From positions 1 through 23,406 of the IMG/VR virus record IMGVR_UViG_3300032220_001158: DNA of 23,406 bases; one strand, given 5' to 3'. Position 1 is the stretch's first letter, and each line of letters starts with the position of its first letter. Positions 1 through 6,088 of the stretch are shown here, one piece after another. The notes under the pieces are model-generated. The model saw only the letters and a program-made list of their open reading frames with translations, was not told the origin of the DNA and searched no databases. This DNA is from a virus. The position numbers and the translations under genes were made by a program.

Positions 1-1
1 A

Positions 2-394
2 GAGATAATGAAAAGGTATCCTAATCTAAAAGTTCATATTGGTACTGATTCTCAAAATATAGGATTAGAAACATCATATGTAACTGTAATAGCATATCGT
101 TTTGGTATCAGAGGTGTTCACTATATCTATACAAAAGAAAAAGTTCCACTAGTGCGCGATATGTTCACAAGATTATTTGATGAATGTGTTCGTACATTGG
201 AAGTGGCAGAATGGTTTACCCAACAAATCAACATAAATGTTGAAATTGATATGGACTATAACCAAGACGAAATTGCACCTAGCCACAAACTTATAGGAGC
301 AACTCGTGGTTGGGCCCTATCGTTGGGATACAAAGTGAATGTCAAACCTGATATTCAAATTGCTACAAAAGCGGCAGATTATCACTGTCGTTAA
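2..394 (+). CDS. DUF458/YkuK-like RNase H-fold protein (5' partial)
   Basis: The protein begins with a strand leading into GTDSQ, the signature of the DUF458 (YkuK) family, a predicted RNase H/RuvC-fold group. The acidic residue of that motif would bind metal. A conserved-looking C-terminal part (IGATRGWAL, then VKPDIQIATKAADYHC) completes the fold. Family members are usually about 150-170 residues, and the reading frame stays open to the window edge through codons before the Met at 8, so the true start probably lies upstream. The gene ends 3 nt before a tRNA array. A nuclease function is inferred from the family only; no catalytic activity has been firmly assigned to it. Confidence 0.7.
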   Translation, partial: EIMKRYPNLKVHIGTDSQNIGLETSYVTVIAYRFGIRGVHYIYTKEKVPLVRDMFTRLFDECVRTLEVAEWFTQQININVEIDMDYNQDEIAPSHKLIGATRGWALSLGYKVNVKPDIQIATKAADYHCR

Positions 395-396
395 AT

Positions 397-470
397 GGCG
401 GCTGTAGCTTAGTTGGTAGAGTGCTAGATTGTGGTTCTAGTGTGGGTGGGTTCGATTCCCATCGGTCGCC
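397..470 (+). tRNA. tRNA-His(GTG)
   Basis: Cloverleaf with anticodon GTG in loop TTGTGGT closed by CTAGA/TCTAG. The first base, G397, is the extra G-1 typical of bacterial tRNA-His, paired with discriminator C470. CCA follows directly at 471-473, so the 3' end may be encoded, unlike the other tRNAs here. First member of the tRNA array. Confidence 0.93.
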
Positions 471-475
471 CCAAA

Positions 476-562
476 GGAAGATTGGCTGAGTGGTCTAAAG
501 CGGCACCCTGCTAAGGTGTTAATCGGGTAACTGGTTCATTGGTTCAAATCCAATATCTTCCG
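476..562 (+). tRNA. tRNA-Ser(GCT)
   Basis: Acceptor GGAAGAT pairs with ATCTTCC, discriminator G. Anticodon GCT sits in loop CTGCTAA, and the long variable arm is the class II form expected for serine. No encoded CCA. Confidence 0.93.
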
Positions 563-573
563 CAAAAAATAAA

Positions 574-605
574 TTTGGATAATTAAAATTTATTTTGTAT
601 ATTTA
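574..605 (+). promoter_or_regulatory. Bacteroidota-type promoter before tRNA-Leu
   Basis: TTTG at 574-577, exactly 20 bp, then TATATTTA at 598-605, close to the TTTG-N20-TAnnTTTG form repeated across this window. The tRNA begins only 2 nt after the -7 box, so transcription would start at or inside the tRNA. It may serve later tRNAs of the array, or the start may be unusually close. Confidence 0.45.
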
Positions 606-606
606 T

Positions 607-689
607 ACCGAAGTGGTGGAATTGGCAGTCACACTGGTTTTAGAAACCAGCGCTTTATAGCATTGCGAGTTCGAGTCTCGCCTTCGGTA
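607..689 (+). tRNA. tRNA-Leu(TAG)
   Basis: Acceptor ACCGAAG pairs with CTTCGGT, discriminator A. Anticodon TAG sits in loop TTTAGAA closed by CTGGT/ACCAG, with a long class II variable arm. No encoded CCA. Confidence 0.93.
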
Positions 690-694
690 CAATT

Positions 695-766
695 GTCTTG
701 ATAGCTCAGAGGTAGAGCGACGGACTGTTAATCCGTTGGTCGTAGGTTCGACTCCTACTCAGGACG
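695..766 (+). tRNA. tRNA-Asn(GTT)
   Basis: Acceptor GTCTTGA pairs with TCAGGAC (one G-T pair), discriminator G. Anticodon GTT sits in loop CTGTTAA closed by ACGGA/TCCGT. Confidence 0.93.
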
Positions 767-777
767 CAAATCAATAC

Positions 778-851
778 GCTCCGGTCGTCTAACTGGTTAG
801 GACACTCCCCTTTCACGGGAGAGCTTGCGGGTTCGAGTCCCGTCCGGAGTA
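778..851 (+). tRNA. tRNA-Glu(TTC)
   Basis: Acceptor GCTCCGG pairs with CCGGAGT (terminal G-T), discriminator A. Anticodon TTC sits in loop CTTTCAC closed by CTCCC/GGGAG. Confidence 0.93.
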
Positions 852-866
852 CAAAAAACAAAAACT

Positions 867-1295
867 ATGAAAAAACTACTCATTACCCTATTTGTGTTAC
901 TTAGTTCAACTGCGTTTGCACAAAAGCCAATGGTTGGATTTACTGTTACTGAAATCAAAGAAAGAAATCGTCTTGAATTTGGTACAACAAATTGGGAAAG
1001 ATTAAATCAATCTGATTATTGGGTTATATATACAGTCCATCCTAAATTTGATTTAATGACTATGTACTTTTTTAAGTGGGGTGGAACTGAAAACATTATG
1101 TGTACTCAAGCAACTAAATCTGATGATATAGCAAGGGCAATGCTAACAAGAATAATAGAAACTCACCACAATTTAGGTGATAATAGTTATAAAAACAATA
1201 ATGGGCTTGTTGTTCAATATAAATGGCAATCAGATATGGAAACACATCAATTTATGCATTTCAATCCTGAGGGTAAAAATATTTTTAAAAATTAA
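867..1295 (+). CDS. secreted protein of unknown function inside the tRNA array
   Basis: I do not recognise this 142-residue protein. It opens with a clear Sec signal peptide: MKK, then a hydrophobic stretch LLITLFVLLSSTAFA, with cleavage likely before QKP. The mature part is rich in aromatic residues (several Trp, Tyr and Phe) and has no motif I can name. I chose the ATG at 867 because the earlier in-frame ATG at 825 lies inside tRNA-Glu and would hide the signal peptide. It separates tRNA-Glu from tRNA-Met. Its probable destination is the periplasm or outer envelope of the host. The signal peptide is clear; the role is unknown. Confidence 0.8.
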   Translation: MKKLLITLFVLLSSTAFAQKPMVGFTVTEIKERNRLEFGTTNWERLNQSDYWVIYTVHPKFDLMTMYFFKWGGTENIMCTQATKSDDIARAMLTRIIETHHNLGDNSYKNNNGLVVQYKWQSDMETHQFMHFNPEGKNIFKN

Positions 1296-1302
1296 AACAT
1301 AT

Positions 1303-1376
1303 TGCGGGTTATGGAAGTGGTCTATCCGCCAGGTCTCATAAGCCAGGAATCGGGGGTTCGAATCCCTCACCCGCTA
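1303..1376 (+). tRNA. tRNA-Met-like (CAT), initiator-like 1:72 mismatch
   Basis: Anticodon CAT lies in loop CTCATAA. To keep the conserved T8 and A9, position 1 must be T1303, giving six acceptor pairs (GCGGGT/ACCCGC) and an unpaired T1-T72, with discriminator A. A mispaired 1:72 is a hallmark of bacterial initiator tRNA. The anticodon stem (CAGGT/GCCAG) has one A-A mismatch. Elongator Met or lysidine-modified Ile are alternatives. Confidence 0.85.
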
Positions 1377-1381
1377 CAAAA

Positions 1382-1455
1382 GGGCTGTTAGTTCAGTTGG
1401 CTAGAACGTCTGATTTGCATTCAGAAGGTCATCGGTTCGACTCCGGTACGGTCCA
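1382..1455 (+). tRNA. tRNA-Ala(TGC)
   Basis: Acceptor GGGCTGT pairs with ACGGTCC with wobble pairs, discriminator A. Anticodon TGC sits in loop TTTGCAT closed by TCTGA/TCAGA. The acceptor lacks the usual G3-T70 pair at an obvious place other than G1384-T1452, which fits the alanine identity pair. Confidence 0.92.
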
Positions 1456-1461
1456 CAAAAT

Positions 1462-1534
1462 GCTTCTTTAGCTCAGTTGGTAGAGCTCCCGCCTTGTAAG
1501 CGGATGGTCATTGGTTCGAGTCCGATAAGAAGCT
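1462..1534 (+). tRNA. tRNA-Thr(TGT)
   Basis: Acceptor GCTTCTT pairs perfectly with AAGAAGC, discriminator T. Anticodon TGT sits in loop CTTGTAA; the anticodon stem has four pairs plus a C-A at the top. Confidence 0.92.
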
Positions 1535-1540
1535 CACTTT

Positions 1541-1613
1541 GCGGCAGTAGCTCAGTTGGTAGAGCATAACCTTGCCAAGGTTAGGGTCGCTGGTTCGAAT
1601 CCAGTTTGCCGCT
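1541..1613 (+). tRNA. tRNA-Gly(GCC)
   Basis: Acceptor GCGGCAG pairs with TTGCCGC, discriminator T. Anticodon GCC sits in loop TTGCCAA closed by TAACC/GGTTA. Confidence 0.93.
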
Positions 1614-1617
1614 CAAT

Positions 1618-1691
1618 GGTTCGTTAGTAGAGTTGGTTACAATATCGCACTGTCACTGCGAAGGTCATGGGTTCGATTCCCATACGAACCG
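1618..1691 (+). tRNA. tRNA-Asp(GTC)
   Basis: Acceptor GGTTCGT pairs perfectly with ACGAACC, discriminator G. Anticodon GTC sits in loop CTGTCAC closed by TCGCA/TGCGA. Confidence 0.93.
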
Positions 1692-1905
1692 CAATGAGTA
1701 AGAGATACTCAGAGTCTTTAGTTCAAGACTTAAACAATGGGCTCGCTTAAATCGGACAGCGGAATGCCGGTTCTTAGGGTTAAAGGTGCCACTCACAGCT
1801 CCTCCTTCGTAGTGTGACTGTTTTAATAGGGGATGCCCTGTAGGTTTTATCAATAGGAAAAAACCAGAATGACTACTCACCCCAAATCTCAGGGTGGGGA
1901 AACAT
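1692..1905 (+). ncRNA. candidate structured RNA of unknown family within the tRNA array
   Basis: This 214-nt gap between tRNA-Asp and tRNA-Pro has no convincing plus-strand gene but many possible hairpins: TGAGTA/TACTCA (1695-1711), AGTCTT/AAGACT (1713-1730), CGG-AATG-CCG near 1760, TCACA/TGTGA around 1793-1818, AGGG-GATG-CCCT near 1828-1839, GGTTTT/AAAACC near 1843-1864 and CACCC/GGGTG just before tRNA-Pro. The 5' TGAGTA can also pair with a second TACTCA at 1874-1879, giving a possible closing helix or a switch. I looked for tmRNA, RNase P, group I intron and hammerhead core motifs and saw none. T4 carries two stable RNAs of unknown role (C and D) in its own tRNA cluster, an analogous position. 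Family and function are unknown. Confidence 0.45.
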
Positions 1906-1979
1906 AGGGGAATATATCAATTGGTTAGATTACGTGCTTTGGGAGCACGAGGTTGTGGGTTCGAGTCCCGCTTCCCCTA
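1906..1979 (+). tRNA. tRNA-Pro(TGG)
   Basis: Acceptor AGGGGAA pairs with TTCCCCT, discriminator A, leaving T8 and A9 in register. Anticodon TGG sits in loop TTTGGGA closed by CGTGC/GCACG. The D stem has a weak T-T top pair. Last tRNA of the first array. Confidence 0.92.
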
Positions 1980-1998
1980 CTAACTTAAAAAATAAAAA

Positions 1999-2337
1999 AT
2001 GGCACTTTTAATCGGAATGTTACTGATGCTTTTGGCGCAGATACTTACTTTCTATCAACTCCAGGGTCAGTTAAAATACCAATGGTTCAAAGATAACTAT
2101 TGGGTTATTGTATTGATGGGTATTCCTATATCAATGATGTATATGGAATCAGTTCGTCAAATCATCACTCATTATGGTGGATTACTTTGGCCATCTCGTC
2201 TTATTGGGTTTGGTATTGGGGTAGTGGTTTTTGCTATACTTTCACAATTACTTTTTGGAGAAAATCTAACCACAAAAACAATGGTATGTTTAATCCTTTC
2301 AGGAGTTATTATACTGATACAAATATTTTGGAAATAA
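1999..2337 (+). CDS. four-helix membrane protein, DMT/SMR-like
   Basis: A 112-residue integral membrane protein with four predicted helices, at about residues 2-22, 33-52, 64-84 and 92-110. The second half, GFGIGVVVFAILSQLLFGE followed by a hydrophobic helix with LILSGVIIL, resembles the C-terminal halves of small drug/metabolite transporter-fold proteins (SMR, and the 110-residue DUF486 group), where an acidic residue after helix 3 is followed by a Gly-containing helix 4. The similarity is by eye and modest. The ATG at 1999 follows an A-rich leader 20 nt after tRNA-Pro. Transport activity is an inference; it could be any small inner-membrane protein. Confidence 0.75.
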   Translation: MALLIGMLLMLLAQILTFYQLQGQLKYQWFKDNYWVIVLMGIPISMMYMESVRQIITHYGGLLWPSRLIGFGIGVVVFAILSQLLFGENLTTKTMVCLILSGVIILIQIFWK

Positions 2338-2357
2338 AAAATCAATATTTATTTATA
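2327..2357 (+). promoter_or_regulatory. possible promoter before the T9SS cargo gene
   Basis: TTTGGA-type -33 box (TTTG at 2327-2330), 19 bp, then TATTTATA at 2350-2357. The -33 and spacing fit the window's other promoters, but the -7 box is a poor match to TAnnTTTG. Confidence 0.3.
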
Positions 2358-2380
2358 TAAACAATTTAAAAAAACAATCT

Positions 2381-3949
2381 ATGAAAAAAAGTTTTATTCT
2401 CGCTCTTTTGAGCATGTTTAGTTTCGCACAAGCGCAAACTACAGTTGATACTATCCGAACAGATATTACAACAAACACCACTTGGAATAGTGGAACAATT
2501 TATTTATTAGAAGGTAATCGGTTTGTAAAGAATGGCGCAACGCTAACAATTGAACCTGGTACAATTATCAGAGGTGATAAAGCATCAAAGGGAACGCTTA
2601 TTATTACAAAAAACGGCCGCATCTATGCAAACGGAACGGCGGCTCAACCAATTATCTTTACATCAAATCAACAAGCCGGTCAACGAACCTATGGTGATTG
2701 GGGTGGGGTTGTAATATTAGGAAACGCTACAACAAACATTCCTGGTGGAGTTGGTATTATTGAAGGTGGGCTCTTAGGACAAGATGCTACTTATGGTGGA
2801 ACTGATGATGAAGATAGTTCGGGTGTATTTAGATATGTCCGCATTGAATTTCCCGGCATAGCATATCAACCCAATAGTGAAATCAATGGATTGACATTTG
2901 GTGGGGTTGGTAGTAAGACTGTGGTTGAGAATGTTCAAGTATCCTATTCTGGTGATGATTCCTATGAATGGTTTGGTGGTACAGTCAATTGTAAGTACTT
3001 GATTGCCCATCGTGGATGGGATGATGATTTTGATACTGATTTTGGTTATAGAGGAAAAGTTCAATTTGCTCTTTCAATGCGTGACCCGCAGATTGCAGAC
3101 CAATCTCAATCAAACGGATTTGAATCCGATAACGATGGAACAGGGACTTCAAACACACCACAAACTGCTCCGATATTTTCTAATGTAACTATCATCGGTC
3201 CAAAAGAAAATGGTGGACCTGCTTCTCTTTATCGTAGGGCGTTACATCTTCGTAGGAACACCCGTACATCGGTCTACAATTCCCTTTTTATGGGATATCC
3301 GACTGGATTGCATATTGATGGTTCATCGGCTCAATTAAATGCGACTAATGATTCACTCCAAATTGAAAGAGTGGTATTTGCTAATATGACTAATAAGTTT
3401 GAACAAACACAGGGTACGAATACTTGGGCTGGGATGTTGAATTATTTTGGTGATACTTTGAGAGGAAATGAGATATTTGATAGTACATCCCAAATCGGAT
3501 TATCTTCGGGTTATAATAGCCTAACAAACCCACAGCTATTACCACAACAAAATAGTATTCTATTAACAGGTGCTTCTTTTTCAAATCCACGACTTTCAAA
3601 CAATTTCTTTACACCCGTTTATCATCGTGGTGCGTTTGGTCAATCTGACTGGACGAGTGGTTGGTCTAATTTCAATCCAGATACAATTAGGACATCGGTT
3701 CGTTATATGGAGATTTCAAACCGAATGAATGTTTATCCCAATCCAATTAAAAATGAATTTATGGTAGAATGCGGTGAACGAATTACAAATATTTCAGTAT
3801 TTAATATTATGGGTTCTAATGTTCAATCGGATATTACATACAATGAAAACCATTCAATGGTTACTATCGTAGATAATGTAAGTGGTATTCTTTTTGTTAA
3901 TATCACAACCCCATCGGGAAATTATACAACTCGTATTATAAAAAATTAG
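2381..3949 (+). CDS. secreted protein with T9SS type A C-terminal sorting domain
   Basis: A 522-residue exported protein. Residues 1-19 form a signal peptide (MKK, hydrophobic core, cleavage near AQA-QT). The middle (about 25-430) is rich in short beta strands, Gly and Asn, of a kind common in Bacteroidota secreted proteins; repeated hydrophobic strands after TLTIEPGTIIRG suggest a beta-helix-like fold. Residues 449-522 are a T9SS sorting domain: VYPNP at 451-455, a central ISVFNIMG strand, and a C-terminal strand ending in IIKN. In Bacteroidota this domain sends a protein through the outer membrane by type IX secretion. Finding it in a phage is unusual. Function of the passenger is unknown: host surface modification or a host-acquired gene are both possible. 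It lies 14 nt before rpiB. Confidence 0.88.
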   Translation: MKKSFILALLSMFSFAQAQTTVDTIRTDITTNTTWNSGTIYLLEGNRFVKNGATLTIEPGTIIRGDKASKGTLIITKNGRIYANGTAAQPIIFTSNQQAGQRTYGDWGGVVILGNATTNIPGGVGIIEGGLLGQDATYGGTDDEDSSGVFRYVRIEFPGIAYQPNSEINGLTFGGVGSKTVVENVQVSYSGDDSYEWFGGTVNCKYLIAHRGWDDDFDTDFGYRGKVQFALSMRDPQIADQSQSNGFESDNDGTGTSNTPQTAPIFSNVTIIGPKENGGPASLYRRALHLRRNTRTSVYNSLFMGYPTGLHIDGSSAQLNATNDSLQIERVVFANMTNKFEQTQGTNTWAGMLNYFGDTLRGNEIFDSTSQIGLSSGYNSLTNPQLLPQQNSILLTGASFSNPRLSNNFFTPVYHRGAFGQSDWTSGWSNFNPDTIRTSVRYMEISNRMNVYPNPIKNEFMVECGERITNISVFNIMGSNVQSDITYNENHSMVTIVDNVSGILFVNITTPSGNYTTRIIKN

Positions 3950-3962
3950 GATAAGGTAAAAA

Positions 3963-4394
3963 ATGTCAATACTAATCGCATCAGACCACGCAGGATGGGA
4001 ATTAAAAACTCAACTGATTGAGTATATGGATAAGTGTGGGGTAGAATTAACGGACTTGGGAACAAATACTCCCGAGTCCGTTGATTACCCGGACTACGCA
4101 CACAAAATGTGTTCAAACTTTAAATCGCAATTTGGTATTCTTATATGCGGTAGCGGTAATGGGGTGTGTATGACAGCAAACAAATGGCCAGGTATTCGTG
4201 CGGCACTTTGTTGGGATGTTGATATAGCACGATTAGCAAGGGCACATAATAATGCAAATATTATTTGTTTACCCGCAAGGTTTCTTTGTATTGATGATGC
4301 AATTGATATCCTTAACACTTTTTTAGAAACCGATTTTGAGGGAGATAGGCATATTAAAAGAATGATGGCAATTAATATAAATGAAAATGTATAA
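3963..4394 (+). CDS. rpiB: ribose-5-phosphate isomerase B
   Basis: Interconverts ribose-5-phosphate and ribulose-5-phosphate in the pentose phosphate pathway, feeding nucleotide synthesis. At 143 residues it is full length. Family landmarks are in order: ASDHAG at 6-11, DYPDYA at 41-46, GILICGSGNGVCMTANK at 58-74 with the catalytic cysteine C62, GIRAAL at 77-82, and ARAHNNANI at 92-100 with H95, which fits the conserved active-site histidine region. The usual phosphate-binding GGRH region is represented by EGDRH. It follows the T9SS gene by 14 nt and overlaps the next gene by 14 nt, so they are probably co-transcribed. The assignment is firm; its role in infection is inferred. Confidence 0.93.
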   Translation: MSILIASDHAGWELKTQLIEYMDKCGVELTDLGTNTPESVDYPDYAHKMCSNFKSQFGILICGSGNGVCMTANKWPGIRAALCWDVDIARLARAHNNANIICLPARFLCIDDAIDILNTFLETDFEGDRHIKRMMAININENV

Positions 4395-4662
4395 ATTAGA
4401 AGATGTAAACAGCGGACGGATTTGGGAAGCCGAATCCGTTAAATGGGCCCAAAGAGATTTACGAGGTGGAATCAAAAATTGGGAAGATGGTGGACCGCAT
4501 GTTGGTAATATGCTCGTTCTTGATTTTGAGTATTCAGATGGTATGGGTTCATTCTATTCTTTTTGCTCTGATAAGATAACCGAAATTGTAAATTGGAAGG
4601 GTAAAAATATTCATTTCAAAACTGAAGGTGATAAGGAATACAAACTATCTTTTAAATTTTGA
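4381..4662 (+). CDS. hypothetical protein, 93 aa
   Basis: Not recognised. The protein is mixed alpha/beta with several Trp residues (GRIWEAESVKWAQRDL, NWEDGG, NWKGKN) and a strand-rich end. It begins inside the last codons of rpiB (14-nt overlap, different frame); an alternative start is the ATG at 4387. The overlap suggests translational coupling with rpiB. No signal peptide or membrane segment. The length, composition and tight packing support a real gene. Confidence 0.7.
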   Translation: MKMYKLEDVNSGRIWEAESVKWAQRDLRGGIKNWEDGGPHVGNMLVLDFEYSDGMGSFYSFCSDKITEIVNWKGKNIHFKTEGDKEYKLSFKF

Positions 4663-4689
4663 TGAAAATAGACGCTTTACTTATAATTA
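4658..4689 (+). promoter_or_regulatory. putative promoter for the dCMP deaminase gene
   Basis: TTTG at 4658-4661, exactly 20 bp, TATAATTA at 4682-4689, with the gene starting 18 nt further on. The -33 box overlaps the end of the preceding gene. Confidence 0.5.
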
Positions 4690-4707
4690 CTATCAAATAT
4701 ATAAAAT

Positions 4708-5163
4708 ATGAAATGGGATGAATATTTTATTAACATAGCCGAACAAGTTAAGTTAAAATCTAAAGATGAAAAAACTCAAATCGGAGTGGTTATAGTTGGT
4801 AAAGATAACGAAATTGTTTCTACCGGCTATAACTCATTTCCACGAGGGATTAATGATAATGTTAATGAAAGACAAGAAAGACCAGAGAAATACTTTTGGT
4901 TCTCACATGCGGAAACTAATTCTATAATAAATTGTGCAAGAATTGGAGTATCTACACTAAATACTAAAATGTATATGACTTGTGGAATACCTTGTGCGGA
5001 TTGTGCTCGTAATATAATAAATTCCGGCATATCTGAAATAATATGTAGAACAAATAGTGGAGCTAAAGGGCCCAAATGGGAAGAAAGCGCTGAACGAAGT
5101 ATCAAAATGTTTGAGGAAGCGGGGGTAGGTGTTTTTTATTACACAAAAAGTTTGGATAATTAA
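4708..5163 (+). CDS. deoxycytidylate (dCMP) deaminase
   Basis: Zinc-dependent deaminase converting dCMP to dUMP, the precursor for dTMP; T4-like phages often carry one (cd). The 151-residue protein has the cytidine deaminase zinc motif: H67-A68-E69 and, after an insert, P95-C96-x-x-C99. The N-terminal half carries TQIGVVIVGKDNEIVSTGYN, the usual strand pair before the active site, and a conserved N43-S44 context. Length is close to the phage and ComEB-type enzymes. It has its own candidate promoter and is followed by a second promoter that starts in its last codons. ComEB-like host enzymes of the same family are the only close alternative. Confidence 0.9.
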   Translation: MKWDEYFINIAEQVKLKSKDEKTQIGVVIVGKDNEIVSTGYNSFPRGINDNVNERQERPEKYFWFSHAETNSIINCARIGVSTLNTKMYMTCGIPCADCARNIINSGISEIICRTNSGAKGPKWEESAERSIKMFEEAGVGVFYYTKSLDN

Positions 5164-5182
5164 ATAATTATTTGTATATTGT
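5151..5182 (+). promoter_or_regulatory. promoter, TATATTGTGTAAA type
   Basis: TTTGGA at 5151-5156, 20 bp after TTTG, TATATTGT at 5175-5182, continuing as GTAAA. The -33 box lies in the last codons of the dCMP deaminase gene. The same -7/start sequence appears at 6058 and 17939. Confidence 0.65.
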
Positions 5183-5192
5183 GTAAAGTTAA

Positions 5193-5381
5193 ATGGGAAA
5201 GAATATGAACGAATACTACTTTTATTTTAAATCAGATACTACAAAAGAAGCACTTAGTAAAACAAAAGCAAGTTCTTTAGAAGATGCTATTGAGTTATTT
5301 TGTGAAACAAAAAAAATGAAGAAAGACCAATTTAGTGAACTGTTTAGTGTATCTGAAGTGGTGAAGAAAAAAAGTAGTTGA
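5193..5381 (+). CDS. hypothetical protein, 62 aa
   Basis: Small protein of unknown function. It starts with a short strand (YYFYFKSDT), then a helix-rich acidic/basic part ending in KKKSS. The first ATG at 5193 is directly downstream of a strong candidate promoter; a second in-frame ATG at 5205 (MNEYYFYF) is equally possible and may be the true start. It ends 14 nt before tRNA-Leu, so the transcript probably continues into the tRNAs. Confidence 0.65.
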   Translation: MGKNMNEYYFYFKSDTTKEALSKTKASSLEDAIELFCETKKMKKDQFSELFSVSEVVKKKSS

Positions 5382-5395
5382 TAAATAATGATAAT

Positions 5396-5480
5396 GCCTC
5401 GGTGGGGAAATAGGTAGACCCGCTGCACTTAAAATGCAGTAGCTGATGAAGCTGTACCGGTTCGATTCCGGTCCGAGGTA
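5396..5480 (+). tRNA. tRNA-Leu(TAA)
   Basis: Acceptor GCCTCGG pairs with CCGAGGT (terminal G-T), discriminator A. Anticodon TAA sits in loop CTTAAAA closed by CTGCA/TGCAG, with a long class II variable arm. Second leucine tRNA of the window. Confidence 0.93.
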
Positions 5481-5494
5481 CAAAAAATGAATAT

Positions 5495-5520
5495 GCGCCC
5501 GTAGCTCAGTTGGATAGAGT
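5495..5520 (+). pseudogene. 5' half of a tRNA, truncated (Arg-type)
   Basis: GCGCCCGTAGCTCAGTTGG and the following ATAGAGT match the acceptor strand and D arm of a bacterial tRNA-Arg of the GCGCCCG class. After about 26 nt the sequence turns into AT-rich DNA: there is no anticodon arm, T arm or pairing 3' acceptor strand nearby. An intact tRNA-Arg(TCT) begins 19 nt later but its acceptor (GCGGTTA) is different, so this is not its other half. A remnant of a lost phage tRNA or a captured host tRNA end is likely. Confidence 0.7.
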
Positions 5521-5538
5521 AGTATATTTATATAATTT

Positions 5539-5611
5539 GCGGTTATGATGTAATTGGATAGCATTAAACTCTTCTAAAGTTTCCGTATAGGTTCGAACCC
5601 TATTAACCGTA
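5539..5611 (+). tRNA. tRNA-Arg(TCT)
   Basis: Acceptor GCGGTTA pairs with TAACCGT (terminal G-T), discriminator A. Anticodon TCT sits in loop CTTCTAA closed by AAACT/AGTTT; T arm ATAGG/CCTAT. Confidence 0.92.
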
Positions 5612-5628
5612 CGAAAAAATAAAAAATA

Positions 5629-6012
5629 ATGAATATAAAATACAAATTTAAAAAATTGCAGGTGTGGTTTAGGCAGGGCCTGGTTAGACACGAACCCTAT
5701 ACTGAAAGAGAGATTTTAACAAAAAGGGTTTTAATCCGACTGATGTCAAATCCAAAAACCCACTACTTGATGACACCATCGGGTAGATACTATGTTCAGA
5801 CCGATGATAAACAATACACTTTGATATTGCAAAATAATATGGTTAAAGTTTCGAACCACTACTATACATTTGAGTTTACCATTAGTTCATTCTTATCAAA
5901 TGAATTGATTGGGTTAGTACAAAAAGCAATTGAGAAAGAGCGTGGGAAAATGGAAGAAGAAATGTTTAAAACTGAAATAAACATGCTTAATGATATTTTA
6001 TCAAAAAAATAA
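5629..6012 (+). CDS. hypothetical protein, 127 aa
   Basis: Not recognised. The N terminus is basic and helical, the middle holds a strand-turn segment with MTPSGRYYV (residues about 47-55), and the C terminus is a charged helix rich in Glu and Lys. A similar MTPxGRYxV segment occurs in the protein at 12366-12716, so the two may share a small domain. The ATG at 5629 follows an A-rich leader 17 nt after tRNA-Arg. No signal peptide or membrane helix. Confidence 0.72.
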   Translation: MNIKYKFKKLQVWFRQGLVRHEPYTEREILTKRVLIRLMSNPKTHYLMTPSGRYYVQTDDKQYTLILQNNMVKVSNHYYTFEFTISSFLSNELIGLVQKAIEKERGKMEEEMFKTEINMLNDILSKK

Positions 6013-6033
6013 TTGTATTTATTTAAGAAAAAA

Positions 6034-6065
6034 TTTGGAAATATGAAATTTCTTTTGTATATTGT
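6034..6065 (+). promoter_or_regulatory. promoter, TATATTGTGTAAA type, before the lipoprotein gene
   Basis: TTTGGA at 6034-6039, 20 bp after TTTG, TATATTGT at 6058-6065, then GTAAA. The gene starts 23 nt after the box. One of the clearest examples of this promoter group. Confidence 0.7.
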
Positions 6066-6088
6066 GTAAAATTTAAAACAAATTAATT

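Noticed and set aside
1665-1880. Minus-strand open frame of 71 codons over the candidate structured RNA
   Set aside because: It overlaps tRNA-Asp, has no promoter or neighbours on that strand, and the composition is not protein-like. All real genes here are on the + strand.
1692-1905. tmRNA, RNase P RNA, group I intron or hammerhead ribozyme in the tRNA array
   Set aside because: I looked for the tRNA-like ends and tag reading frame of tmRNA, the P4 core of RNase P, the P7/P3 core of group I introns and the CTGATGA...GAAA hammerhead core, and found none.
2100-2360. Second open frame (86 codons) overlapping the small membrane-protein gene
   Set aside because: It lies in another frame of the 1999 gene, whose helical membrane pattern and start context are much better.
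5495-5520. The half tRNA as an attachment site for integration
   Set aside because: No integrase, excisionase or matching att core is in the window, and the gene content is that of a lytic T4-like phage.
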